A DNA stretch of 64,000 nucleotides from Methylobacterium aquaticum (GTDB taxonomy: Bacteria > Pseudomonadota > Alphaproteobacteria > Rhizobiales > Beijerinckiaceae). Positions 56,944-64,000 of the stretch are shown here, in pieces; position 1 is the stretch's first letter; the number at the start of each line of letters is the position of its first letter. Under the pieces are notes generated by a model that saw nothing but the letters and a program-made list of their open reading frames with translations, was not told the DNA's origin and made no database searches. A program made the translations under genes and the position numbers. The stretch is from the NCBI RefSeq assembly GCF_016804325.1, contig NZ_CP043627.1, forward strand, positions 3,423,001-3,487,000. Direction: 5' to 3'.

Positions 56944-57840
56944 TCAGTGCGTCTTGTGCAGCTCGGGTTGCAGCCCGTGCGTCTCGCCGCCGACGTCGGA
57001 CCAGATCTTCTTCTTCACGTAGTAGAGCAGGCCGGCCAGCACCAGCAGGAACAGGATCGCCCGCAGGCCCAGCGACTTGCGCGCCAGGAGGTGGGGCTCC
57101 GCCGTCCACATCAGGAAGGCGGTCACGTCGCGCGAGTACTGGTCGACGGTCTCCGCCGCGACCGGCTTGCCGTCGGCGCCCTTGGCGTAGGTCACCTGAC
57201 CGTCGCTGAGGGGCTTGGGCATCGCGATGACGTGGCCCGGATAGTACTCGTTGTAGTGGCCGCCCTCGGGCACGGTCACGCCCTTCGGCACTTCGTCCTT
57301 GTAGCCGTTGAGGAGGGCATGGATGTAGTCGGGGCCCTGCTCGGTGTAGCCGACGAAGGGCAGCCAATCGATGATGAACCACAGGCCGCCGCGGGCGAAG
57401 GTGCGGGCCTTGGCCATCAGCGACAGGTCCGGCGGCGCCTTGCCGCCATTGGCCGCCGCCGCGGCCTGCTCGTTCGGGAACGGCGCCGGGATCTTGTCGG
57501 CCGGGCGGCCGGGCCGCTCGAACATGTCGCCGGAATCGTTCGGGCCGTCCTTGACCTTGTACTCGGCCGCCAGCGCCTTGACCTGGGCGGCGGAGAAGTC
57601 GGGCCCGCCCTCCTCGCCGAGGTTGCGGAAGCGGACGTAGTGCAGGCCGTGGCAGTTCGAGCAGACCTCGCGGTAGACCTGGAAGCCGCGCTGCAGCTGC
57701 GCCTGGTCGAAGGTGCCGAACATCCCCGAGAAGGTCCACTTCTCGCGGTGCGGCAGCGGCCCGTGGTCTTCCGCCGAGGCGGCGCCGGCCGACAGGAGCG
57801 CGGCGAGAGCGGCAGCCAAGAGAGCGCGTGTTCTGATCAT
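56944..57840 (-). CDS. petC: cytochrome c1 of the ubiquinol-cytochrome c reductase
   Basis: Membrane-anchored c-type cytochrome of the bc1 complex, 298 residues. A signal peptide (MIRTRALLAAALAALLSAGA) precedes the heme motif C60-S-N-C63-H64. The methionine axial ligand lies in the region GHVIAMPKPLSDGQVTYAKG. A C-terminal helix (RAILFLLVLAGLLYYVKKKI) anchors it. It is the last gene of petA-petB-petC. Cytochromes b and c1 are separate, unlike the fused fbcH polyprotein of Bradyrhizobium. Confidence 0.96.
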   Translation of the reverse strand: MIRTRALLAAALAALLSAGAASAEDHGPLPHREKWTFSGMFGTFDQAQLQRGFQVYREVCSNCHGLHYVRFRNLGEEGGPDFSAAQVKALAAEYKVKDGPNDSGDMFERPGRPADKIPAPFPNEQAAAAANGGKAPPDLSLMAKARTFARGGLWFIIDWLPFVGYTEQGPDYIHALLNGYKDEVPKGVTVPEGGHYNEYYPGHVIAMPKPLSDGQVTYAKGADGKPVAAETVDQYSRDVTAFLMWTAEPHLLARKSLGLRAILFLLVLAGLLYYVKKKIWSDVGGETHGLQPELHKTH

Positions 57841-57892
57841 TCCCCTCGATGCCCCTTACGGCGTCGTTAGTGCTTCATCACGATCGTGGAGC

Positions 57893-57917
57893 GGGCGGGT
57901 GCGTGGAGCACCCGCCC
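57893..57917 (-). other. stable hairpin between petB and petC
   Basis: GGGCGGGTGC at 57893-57902 pairs perfectly with GCACCCGCCC at 57908-57917 around GTGGA. It has no T-run, so it is more likely an RNA processing or stability element than a terminator between cytochrome b and c1. Confidence 0.6.
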
Positions 57918-57928
57918 GAAGCCGGTTC

Positions 57929-59215
57929 TCAGCCCTTGGTCGGGGGCGCGGCGGCGGCGCCGGCCGGCATGCCGGAGGAGCCGACCTGCTTGCCCGGACC
58001 GGTGACGCTCTCGAGGATCGAGCCCGGCAGGGGCTTCGGGGTCTCGAAGAGGCCGACCAGCGGCATCACGATCAGGAAGTGGGCGAAGTAGTAGAAGGTG
58101 GCGATCCGCGAGGCCAGCACGTAGCCGCCCTCCGGGGGCTTCGAGCCGAGCCAGCCGAGCAGGAAGCAGCAGAAGATGAAGACCCAGAAGAACTGGCGGT
58201 AGATCGGCCGGTAGTTGGCCGAGCGGACCCGCGAGGTGTCGAGCCACGGCGCCAGCGCCAGGATGATCACCGCGCCGAACATCAGGATCACGCCGCCGAG
58301 CTTGTCCGGCACCGCGCGCAGGATGGCGTAGAAGGGCAGGAAGTACCACTCGGGCACGATGTGCGCCGGCGTCACGGCGGGGTTCGCCGGGATGTAGTTG
58401 TCGGCGTGGCCGAGATAGTTCGGCTGCAGGAAGATCCAGTAGGCGAAGAAGGCGAAGAACACCACCACCGCGAACACGTCCTTGATGGTCGCGTAGGGGG
58501 TGAAGGGCACGGCGTCCTTGCCGGTCTTGATCGGGATGCCGGTCGGGTTGTTCTGGCCGGTGACGTGCAGCGCCCAGACGTGCAGGACGACGACGCCGGC
58601 GATCATGAACGGCAGCAGGTAGTGCAGCGAGAAGAAGCGGTTGATCGTCGGGTTGCCGACCGAGTAGCCGCCCCAGAGCAGGCTCTGGATCGTATCGCCG
58701 ACGATCGGGATAGCCGCCAGGATGTTGGTGATGACGGTGGCGCCCCAGAACGACATCTGGCCCCACGGCAGGGTGTAGCCGAGGAACGCGGTCGCCATCA
58801 TCAGCAGGTAGATGATGACGCCGAGGATGTAGAGCACCTCGCGCGGGGCCTTGTAGGACCCGTAATAGAGGTTGCGGAACATGTGCACGTACACCGCGAT
58901 GAAGAACATCGAGGCGCCGTTGGCGTGCATGTAGCGCAGGAGCCAGCCGTAGTTCACGTCGCGCATGATGTGCTCGACGGAGTTGAACGCCTCGGTGGCC
59001 GAGGGCTGGTAGTGCATCGCCAGCCAGACGCCGGTGATGATCTGCGAGCCCAGCATCGCCATCAGGATGGCGCCGAACGTCCAGAAGTAGTTCAGGTTGC
59101 GCGGAACCGGGAAGGCGATGAACGAGGAATGGACCAGGCCTGCGATCGGCAGCCGGGCCTCGAACCACTTCGCGAAGCGGCTCTTGGGGATGTAGGTCGT
59201 AGCGTGTGCGCTCAT
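57929..59215 (-). CDS. petB: cytochrome b of the ubiquinol-cytochrome c reductase
   Basis: Integral di-heme cytochrome b, 428 residues with about eight helices. Q-cycle residues are visible: [24 protein letters not shown] helix B ([19 protein letters not shown]), [16 protein letters not shown], and [18 protein letters not shown] with the PEWY motif of the Qo site. The heme histidines sit in helices B and D. It is preceded by the Rieske gene (43 bases) and followed by cytochrome c1. Confidence 0.97.
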   Translation of the reverse strand: MSAHATTYIPKSRFAKWFEARLPIAGLVHSSFIAFPVPRNLNYFWTFGAILMAMLGSQIITGVWLAMHYQPSATEAFNSVEHIMRDVNYGWLLRYMHANGASMFFIAVYVHMFRNLYYGSYKAPREVLYILGVIIYLLMMATAFLGYTLPWGQMSFWGATVITNILAAIPIVGDTIQSLLWGGYSVGNPTINRFFSLHYLLPFMIAGVVVLHVWALHVTGQNNPTGIPIKTGKDAVPFTPYATIKDVFAVVVFFAFFAYWIFLQPNYLGHADNYIPANPAVTPAHIVPEWYFLPFYAILRAVPDKLGGVILMFGAVIILALAPWLDTSRVRSANYRPIYRQFFWVFIFCCFLLGWLGSKPPEGGYVLASRIATFYYFAHFLIVMPLVGLFETPKPLPGSILESVTGPGKQVGSSGMPAGAAAAPPTKG

Positions 59216-59257
59216 GGGGCAGCCCGCGTCTGTCGTTGCTTCACGATCGGCGTCGAA

Positions 59258-59821
59258 TCAGGCGGTGGCGCCTTCGCCGATGCGGACCTTGGTGTCGCCC
59301 TGGAAGGCGTAGGGCGGAATCGGCAGGTTGATCGGCGCCGGCCCGCGGGTGACGCGGCCGACCGCGTCGAACTGCGAACCGTGGCAGGGGCAGCCCCAGC
59401 CCTCGTGGCCGCCGGCATTGGCGATCGGCACGCAGCCGAGATGGGTGCAGTTGCCGTAGGTCACGAGCCAGCGCTCGTGGCCCGCCTTGACGCGGCCCAG
59501 GAACGGCGCCGGATCGATCAGGCTCGCCGGGGCGACCGCCTTCATGTCGGCGACCTCCTTCTCGGTGAGGTGGCGCACGAAGATGAGCTTGCCGCGCCAG
59601 AACACGTTGACGATCTGGCCGTCGGCGATCGGCGTGAGGTCGACGTCGATCGGCGCGCCGGCCGCGATCGTCTCGGCATCGGGGGCCATCGAGGCGACGA
59701 AGGGCCAGGCCAGAGCGGCGGCCCCGACCACGGCGCCCGCGCCGGTGGCGAGGAACAGGAAGTCCCGGCGGGTCGTCCCGTGGGGATGCGCGGCGTCGGA
59801 TGGGGCGACGGTGGTGGCCAA
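59258..59821 (-). CDS. petA: Rieske iron-sulfur subunit of the ubiquinol-cytochrome c reductase
   Basis: Rieske 2Fe-2S protein, 187 residues. Its Tat-type signal anchor has TTRRDFLFLATGAGAVVGAA. The cluster motifs CTHLGC and CPCHGSQF provide the two cysteine/histidine pairs. The TTG at 59821 gives a normal N-terminus (MATTVAPSDAAHPHGTTRRD) and has GGGAGAG upstream; an ORF start at 59962 would add unlike sequence. It is the first gene of the bc1 operon. Expected transport by the Tat system after cofactor insertion. Confidence 0.95.
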   Translation of the reverse strand: MATTVAPSDAAHPHGTTRRDFLFLATGAGAVVGAAALAWPFVASMAPDAETIAAGAPIDVDLTPIADGQIVNVFWRGKLIFVRHLTEKEVADMKAVAPASLIDPAPFLGRVKAGHERWLVTYGNCTHLGCVPIANAGGHEGWGCPCHGSQFDAVGRVTRGPAPINLPIPPYAFQGDTKVRIGEGATA

Positions 59822-60119
59822 GTTCCGGCTCTCCCGAAAATCGTTGACGGCGCGGGCCGCCGCTCGCGCGGCAAGGAGGCGTCGAGGCCCGCGGGAAGGG
59901 TCGGCGGGGTTGTCGTTCCCCGATCCTGCCGGACCGAAGCACCTCCCCACGCATGGCGGCAATGCGACCGGGCGTCGCCGCGCGGCTAGCTCTCTGGCAC
60001 GGCCAAGCCCCGGAATAAAGGGCGAAAAGGGGGCTTGATCCGGAGGAATTCCAGATTTCGGGGGAGTGTGTTGTCCAGTGCCGGGACGGCCCGGAGGGAC
60101 CGTCCCGCGCTCGTGCGGC

Positions 60120-61424
60120 CTATTCGGCCGGCGCGCCGACGCGGCCGGTGCCCGCGGGTGCGCCGGTATGGCTCAGGCGCAGCACCGTGATCATCCCGAC
60201 GATGCCCGCGCAGGCGATCAGGAGTAGGCCGCCGGTGAAGTTGCCGGTCCAGTCCTTGATCGCGCCGACGGCGTAGGGCGCGACGAAGCCCGACAGGTTG
60301 CCGATCGAGTTCACCACCGCGATGGCGCCGGCGGCGGCCGCGCCCGAGAGGGTCTCGGTCGGCAGCGTCCAGGTGATCGGCAGGGCCCCGAAGATGCCGA
60401 GCGCGGCGCCCGAGAACAGGACCACCTTCAGGATCGGGTCGCCGACGAGGGCCGCCCCGATGGTGCAGACCGAGGCGCAGGCGAGCGCCGCGGCGAGGTG
60501 GTAGCGGCGTTCCTTCTTGGCGTCCGAGCGCTTGCCCCACCACAGCATGCCGACCGTGCCGACGGCGTACGGGATGATCATCACGAAGCCGGTCTGGGCG
60601 TTGGTGAGGCCGAAGGCCTTGAAGATCTGCGGCAGGAAGAAGCCGAAGGCGTAGAGCAAGGCGACGGCGCCGAAATACACCACCGCGATGGCGAGCACCC
60701 GCGGGTTGAGGATCTCCTGCGTGAGCGGCACGTGTCCCTGGCGCGGGTTGCGGGCGGCCTCGGCGGCGAGCGTCTGCTCCAGCCAGGCGCGCTCGTCCGG
60801 GGCGAGCCACTTGGCGTCGGCCGGCCGGTCGGTAAGGTAGAAGTAGGTCATTACCGACAGGACCACGGCCGGCAGCGCCTCGATCACGTAGAGCCACTGC
60901 CAGCCCTTGAAGCCGAGCACGCCGTCGAGCTCGAGCAGCAGGCCGGAGATCGGCGAGCCGATGACGCTGGACAGCGGGATCGCCACCATGAACAGCGAGA
61001 CGATGCGGGCCCGGTAGGCCGCCGGGAACCACAGGGTGAGATAGAAGATGATGCCCGGGAAGAAGCCGGCCTCGGCCGCGCCCAGCAGCAGGCGCATGAT
61101 GTAGAAGCTCGTCTCGCCGCCGATGAAGGCCATGCCGCCGGAGATGATGCCCCAGCTCAGCATGATGCGGGCGATCCAGCGGCGGGCCCCGAACTTCTCC
61201 AGCGCCAGGTTCGACGGCACCTCGAAGATGAAGTAGGTGATGAAGAACAGGCCGGCGCCGAGCCCGTAGGCGGTGGCCGAGATGCCGAGATCCCGGTTCA
61301 TGGTCAGCGAGGCGAACCCGACGTTGACCCGGTCGAGATAGGCCACGAAATAGCAGACGATCAGGAATGGGATCAGGCGCCAGCTGACGCGCTTGATGGT
61401 CCTGGCTTCGATGTCGGTGGTCAC
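60120..61424 (-). CDS. MFS transporter (anion:cation symporter family)
   Basis: Twelve-helix major facilitator of 434 residues. The start MTTDIEARTIKRVSWRLIPF and the loop YLDRVNVGFASLTMNRDLGI match the ACS family (GudP/ExuT/phthalate type). NLALEKFGARRWIARIMLSW holds the family's cytoplasmic loop. PLSSVIGSPISGLLLELDGV and GAAAAGAIAVVNSIGNLSG complete the pattern. A carboxylate or sugar acid is the likely substrate, with H+ or Na+. It stands alone on the minus strand between the bc1 and rib genes; 59822-60119 holds no gene. Confidence 0.93.
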   Translation of the reverse strand: MTTDIEARTIKRVSWRLIPFLIVCYFVAYLDRVNVGFASLTMNRDLGISATAYGLGAGLFFITYFIFEVPSNLALEKFGARRWIARIMLSWGIISGGMAFIGGETSFYIMRLLLGAAEAGFFPGIIFYLTLWFPAAYRARIVSLFMVAIPLSSVIGSPISGLLLELDGVLGFKGWQWLYVIEALPAVVLSVMTYFYLTDRPADAKWLAPDERAWLEQTLAAEAARNPRQGHVPLTQEILNPRVLAIAVVYFGAVALLYAFGFFLPQIFKAFGLTNAQTGFVMIIPYAVGTVGMLWWGKRSDAKKERRYHLAAALACASVCTIGAALVGDPILKVVLFSGAALGIFGALPITWTLPTETLSGAAAAGAIAVVNSIGNLSGFVAPYAVGAIKDWTGNFTGGLLLIACAGIVGMITVLRLSHTGAPAGTGRVGAPAE

Positions 61425-61658
61425 GGCGTCGTCCTCCCGGCCGTTTGTTGTTGAGCCGCATTAGGGGTCGGGCCGGGCGTGGGGCCCGGCTCTGGCGCCC
61501 GGGATGACCGGATTGATGTCCGTTGGCAAGGAGCGACGATCTGCGGAACCGCAAGCACTTGTGGGACGGGCCTCTTCTGGTCTAGTGCTCCCCTCCCCCA
61601 CCGGTGACGCATCGCGGCAAGGCCTGTCCGGCTGCGCGCGAGCCGGTGCCCGTTCGAG

Positions 61659-62216
61659 ATGCAGAAGTTCGCCATGGTCACGCCACGCCGCGACAGCGGA
61701 GCCGATCGCCCCCGGCTCACCGGAGCCCGGGTGCTCGTCGTCGAGGCCCGCTACTACGAGGACATCGCCGACGAGCTCCTGGCCGGCGCGACGGCCGCGA
61801 TCACCGCGTCGGGCGCCGAGGCGGTGGTGGTCACGGTGCCGGGGGCGCTCGAGATTCCCCAGGCCGTCGCGATCCTGCTCGAGGCCGCCGCCCGCGCCCA
61901 CAAGCCCTACGACGCCGTGGTGGCGCTCGGCTGCGTCATCCGCGGCGAGACCGGCCATTACGACATCGTCGCCGGCGAGAGCGCCCGGGCCTTGATGGAC
62001 CTCTCGGTCATGCTCCGGCTGCCGCTCGGCAACGGCATCCTCACGGTCGAGAACGAAGCCCAGGCCCAGGCCCGCGCCCGCGTGGCCGAGATGAACAAGG
62101 GCGGCGGCGCGGCGGAGGCGGCCCTGGCCGTGCTGGCTCTGCGCCGGGCCGAGGAATCCGGCCGCCAGGACCGTACCATCGGCTTCACCCCCCGCCGCGA
62201 TCCGGAGACCAAGTGA
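61659..62216 (+). CDS. ribH: 6,7-dimethyl-8-ribityllumazine synthase
   Basis: Penultimate riboflavin enzyme, condensing ArP-type pyrimidine with dihydroxybutanone phosphate; icosahedral or decameric in the cell. The 185 residues contain [40 protein letters not shown] with the catalytic histidine segment, and [20 protein letters not shown] 61674 (MVTPRRD) is an alternative start. nusB begins two bases after its stop, as in the common ribH-nusB operon. I see no FMN riboswitch upstream. Confidence 0.96.
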   Translation: MQKFAMVTPRRDSGADRPRLTGARVLVVEARYYEDIADELLAGATAAITASGAEAVVVTVPGALEIPQAVAILLEAAARAHKPYDAVVALGCVIRGETGHYDIVAGESARALMDLSVMLRLPLGNGILTVENEAQAQARARVAEMNKGGGAAEAALAVLALRRAEESGRQDRTIGFTPRRDPETK

Positions 62217-62217
62217 G

Positions 62218-62688
62218 ATGAAGCCCGCCGAGCGCAGCGGCGCCCGCCTCGCGGTGGTCCAGGCCCTGTACGAGATGGAGATATCCGGCAAGGGCGTGAT
62301 CGACGCGCTGGCCGAATTCGAGGCGTTCTGGATCGGTCAGGTCATCGACGAGGTCGAGCACCCGCCGGCCGAGACCGCCTTCTTCCGCGACCTCCTGCGC
62401 GGCACCGTCGACGAGCAGCGGGCGATCGACCAGCGCCTCGACGCGGCGCTCGCCGCCGGCTGGCCCCTGCGCCGCCTCGAGGCGGTGGTGCGGGCGATCC
62501 TGCGGGCCGGCGCCTACGAGGTGATGTTCCGCCGCGACGTGCCGGTGAAGGTCGCGATCTCCGAATACGTCGACGTCGCCCACAGCTTCTACGAGGGCGA
62601 GGAGCCGGGTCTCGTCAACGCGGTGCTCGACAAGGTCGGCCGCGCCGTGCGCCCCGACGACTTCACCAAGGGCTCCCGCGCCGGCTGA
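62218..62688 (+). CDS. nusB: transcription antitermination factor NusB
   Basis: RNA-binding all-helical protein, 156 residues, that acts with NusE (S10) on rRNA boxA to block termination. RSGARLAVVQALYEMEISGK is the N-terminal RNA-binding helix; the core continues with DQRLDAALAAGWPLRRLEAV, VRAILRAGAYEVMFRRDVPV and VAISEYVDVAHSFYEGEEPG, ending with LVNAVLDKVGRAVRPDDF. It is cotranscribed with ribH. Confidence 0.96.
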   Translation: MKPAERSGARLAVVQALYEMEISGKGVIDALAEFEAFWIGQVIDEVEHPPAETAFFRDLLRGTVDEQRAIDQRLDAALAAGWPLRRLEAVVRAILRAGAYEVMFRRDVPVKVAISEYVDVAHSFYEGEEPGLVNAVLDKVGRAVRPDDFTKGSRAG

Positions 62689-62990
62689 CACGATTGTCCG
62701 GACGATCGGTGCGGAAAACCGTTTCGGCCGAGCCGCCGCGCCGAGCCGGAGGCTCCACGCGCTCGGGCGAAAGCCGCTTCTGCACCGCGACGGGATCGAC
62801 CGGAAACGGCGTGTGGCCGCGGGACCAGCTCGCCGCCGGCGCACCCGATCGACGGCAAAACCGGGAAAATTTTCAGCTTTTTGCCGTTAGATCATTGTGA
62901 CCCCCGGTCGGCGGGCCCTAGCTGTCGGCCGAGGTTCAGGCGGATCGCCTCATACCTGCCATCCGCCCCCTGCCGCGAGACCGTCACGCG
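62689..62990. other. 302-base gap between nusB and thiL
   Basis: A GC-rich gap with one AT-rich patch (GGGAAAATTTTCAGC at about 62863-62877). The palindrome GAAAATTTTC could be part of a promoter. I see no gene or RNA here. Confidence 0.5.
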
Positions 62991-63994
62991 ATGGCACGTC
63001 ACGACCTGCCCCGCCCCACCGAAGACGAGCTGATCGCCCGCTACTTCGCGCCGCTCGCCGGTGCCGGCGGCCTGTCGCTGCGCGACGATGCGGCCGTGCT
63101 GACGCCCCGCCCCGGCCACGACCTGGTCCTGACCACCGACGCGGTGGTGGCCGGCGTGCATTACTTCGCCGACGATCCCCCGGCCTCGATCGCCCACAAG
63201 GCGCTCGGCGTGAACCTGTCCGACCTCGCCGCCAAGGGCGCCGAGCCGACGGGCTTCCTCCTCACCCTGGCGCTGTCGGACGACTGGGACGAATCCTGGC
63301 TCGCCGAGTTCTGCACCGGCTTGAGCGAGGCGGCGGCTCTGGCGAGCTGCCCGCTGCTCGGCGGCGACACGGTGCGGGCATCCGGCCCCACGCTTCTCGG
63401 CATCACCGCGCTCGGCGAGGTGCCCTCCGGCACGATGGTGCGGCGAGGCGCGGCGCAGGTCGGCGATCGGCTGCTCGTCACCGGCAGCATCGGCGACGCG
63501 GCCCTGGGCCTCAAGCTCCGGCAGAAGCCGGCGGCGTCCTGGGGCGAGGCCCTGTCCTTCCCGGTCCGCGCCGCCCTCGTCGACCGCTACCTGCATCCGC
63601 AGGCCCGCCTCGCCCTGGCGCCGGCCCTGCGGGCCCATGCCCGCGCGGCGATGGACGTGTCCGACGGCCTCGTCGGCGACCTCGCCAAGATGATGCGGGC
63701 GGCGGATCTCGGCGCCGAGGTCGAGATCGCACGGATCCCGCTCTCGGAGGCCGTCCGCGCCGCCGTGGCGGCGGTGCCGGGCCTCCTCGACACCGCGCTC
63801 ACCGGCGGCGACGATTACGAGATCCTCTGCGCCGCCGATCCGGCGAAGGTCCCGGCCCTGTGCGAGGCGGCCGCGCGGGCCGGCCTGGCGCTCACCGAGA
63901 TCGGCACGGTGACGGAGGGCGGCGCCCCCCGGTCTTCCGCGCGGCCGACGGCACGGCGCGCCGCTTCCGCTCCGGCTCGTTCAGCCACTTCTGA
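62991..63994 (+). CDS. thiL: thiamine-phosphate kinase, frameshift near 3' end
   Basis: Phosphorylates thiamine monophosphate to thiamine diphosphate with ATP. The PurM-like fold is clear: RPTEDELIARYFAPLAGAGG, LTTDAVVAGVHYFADDPPAS, ALGVNLSDLAAKGAEPTGFL, LLGGDTVRASGPTLLGITAL, AAMDVSDGLVGDLAKMMRAA and ALTGGDDYEILCAADPAKV. The family end GTARRFRSGSFSHF is in the next frame and stops at 63994. Adding one C to CCCCCC at 63925-63930 gives GGAPPVFRAADGTARRF and a 334-residue product. It follows nusB by 302 bases, the usual alphaproteobacterial gene order. Confidence 0.94.
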
Positions 63995-64000
63995 TCGTTT

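Noticed and set aside
61425..61658. FMN riboswitch before ribH
   Set aside because: I could not find the conserved RFN core, and the stretch is GC-rich without matching helices.

Overview
The window is about 70% G+C and almost completely coding. It reads as the chromosome of an alphaproteobacterium of the Hyphomicrobiales (Rhizobiales), most likely Methylobacterium or a close relative. Supporting signs are very high GC3, a single-chain methylmalonyl-CoA mutase, the fabH-plsX-DUF177 and MerR-ihfA arrangement, a ribH-nusB-thiL cluster, a Rieske/cytochrome b/cytochrome c1 operon, and intergenic palindromes built on GTCATCCCGGG, CCTCATCCTGAGG and CCCCTCTCCC cores. I see no rRNA, tRNA, insertion sequence, prophage or CRISPR array.

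Layout. 0.4-5 kb: a broken small secreted-protein gene, scpA and a secreted M23 peptidase. 5.1-5.8 kb: a MazEF-type toxin-antitoxin pair. 5.8-8.1 kb: esterase, HpcH/HpaI aldolase and glutathione transferase. 8.2-10.1 kb: modBC without modA. 10.2 kb: a 27-codon ORF behind a perfect Shine-Dalgarno. 10.5-12.6 kb: a DUF4142 protein and an acyltransferase. 12.7-18.8 kb: a complete branched-chain-amino-acid-type ABC transporter with two tandem binding proteins. 19-24.2 kb: the stress module prkA-yeaH-spoVR. 24.5-30.2 kb: small envelope proteins, a MerR regulator, ihfA, fabH, plsX, DUF177 and a bc1 chaperone. 30.5-34.7 kb: bamE, an ABC exporter, trmL and hemF. 34.8-40.6 kb: a second toxin-antitoxin pair, two EamA transporters, a CoxE-like VWA protein and an MsbA-like exporter. 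40.9-45 kb: smpB, dapA and a lytic transglycosylase. 45.1-46.8 kb: a peroxiredoxin next to an AT-rich gap, and a Crp/Fnr regulator. 47.4-55.9 kb: an LpxC-like gene, a GGDEF/EAL protein, a lipase-like hydrolase, a response regulator, a flavin oxidoreductase and an MBL-fold protein. 56-59.8 kb: mtnP and the cytochrome bc1 operon. 60-64 kb: an MFS transporter, ribH, nusB and thiL.

The most consistent anomaly is technical or genetic rather than a new system. Ten genes are interrupted by what looks like one missing base each (two in one gene), nearly always in a run of C or G, and always in the same sense (-1). Restoring one base rejoins recognisable family sequence in most of them. Sequencing or assembly deletions are the likeliest cause. 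I did not find a convincing unknown multi-gene system. The best candidates for undescribed biology are the tiny peptide ORF at 10.25 kb, two small membrane-protein ORFs, the LpxC-like paralogue with a long insertion, the DUF4142 protein carrying a glycine-rich insert, and a large nested palindromic element near smpB.
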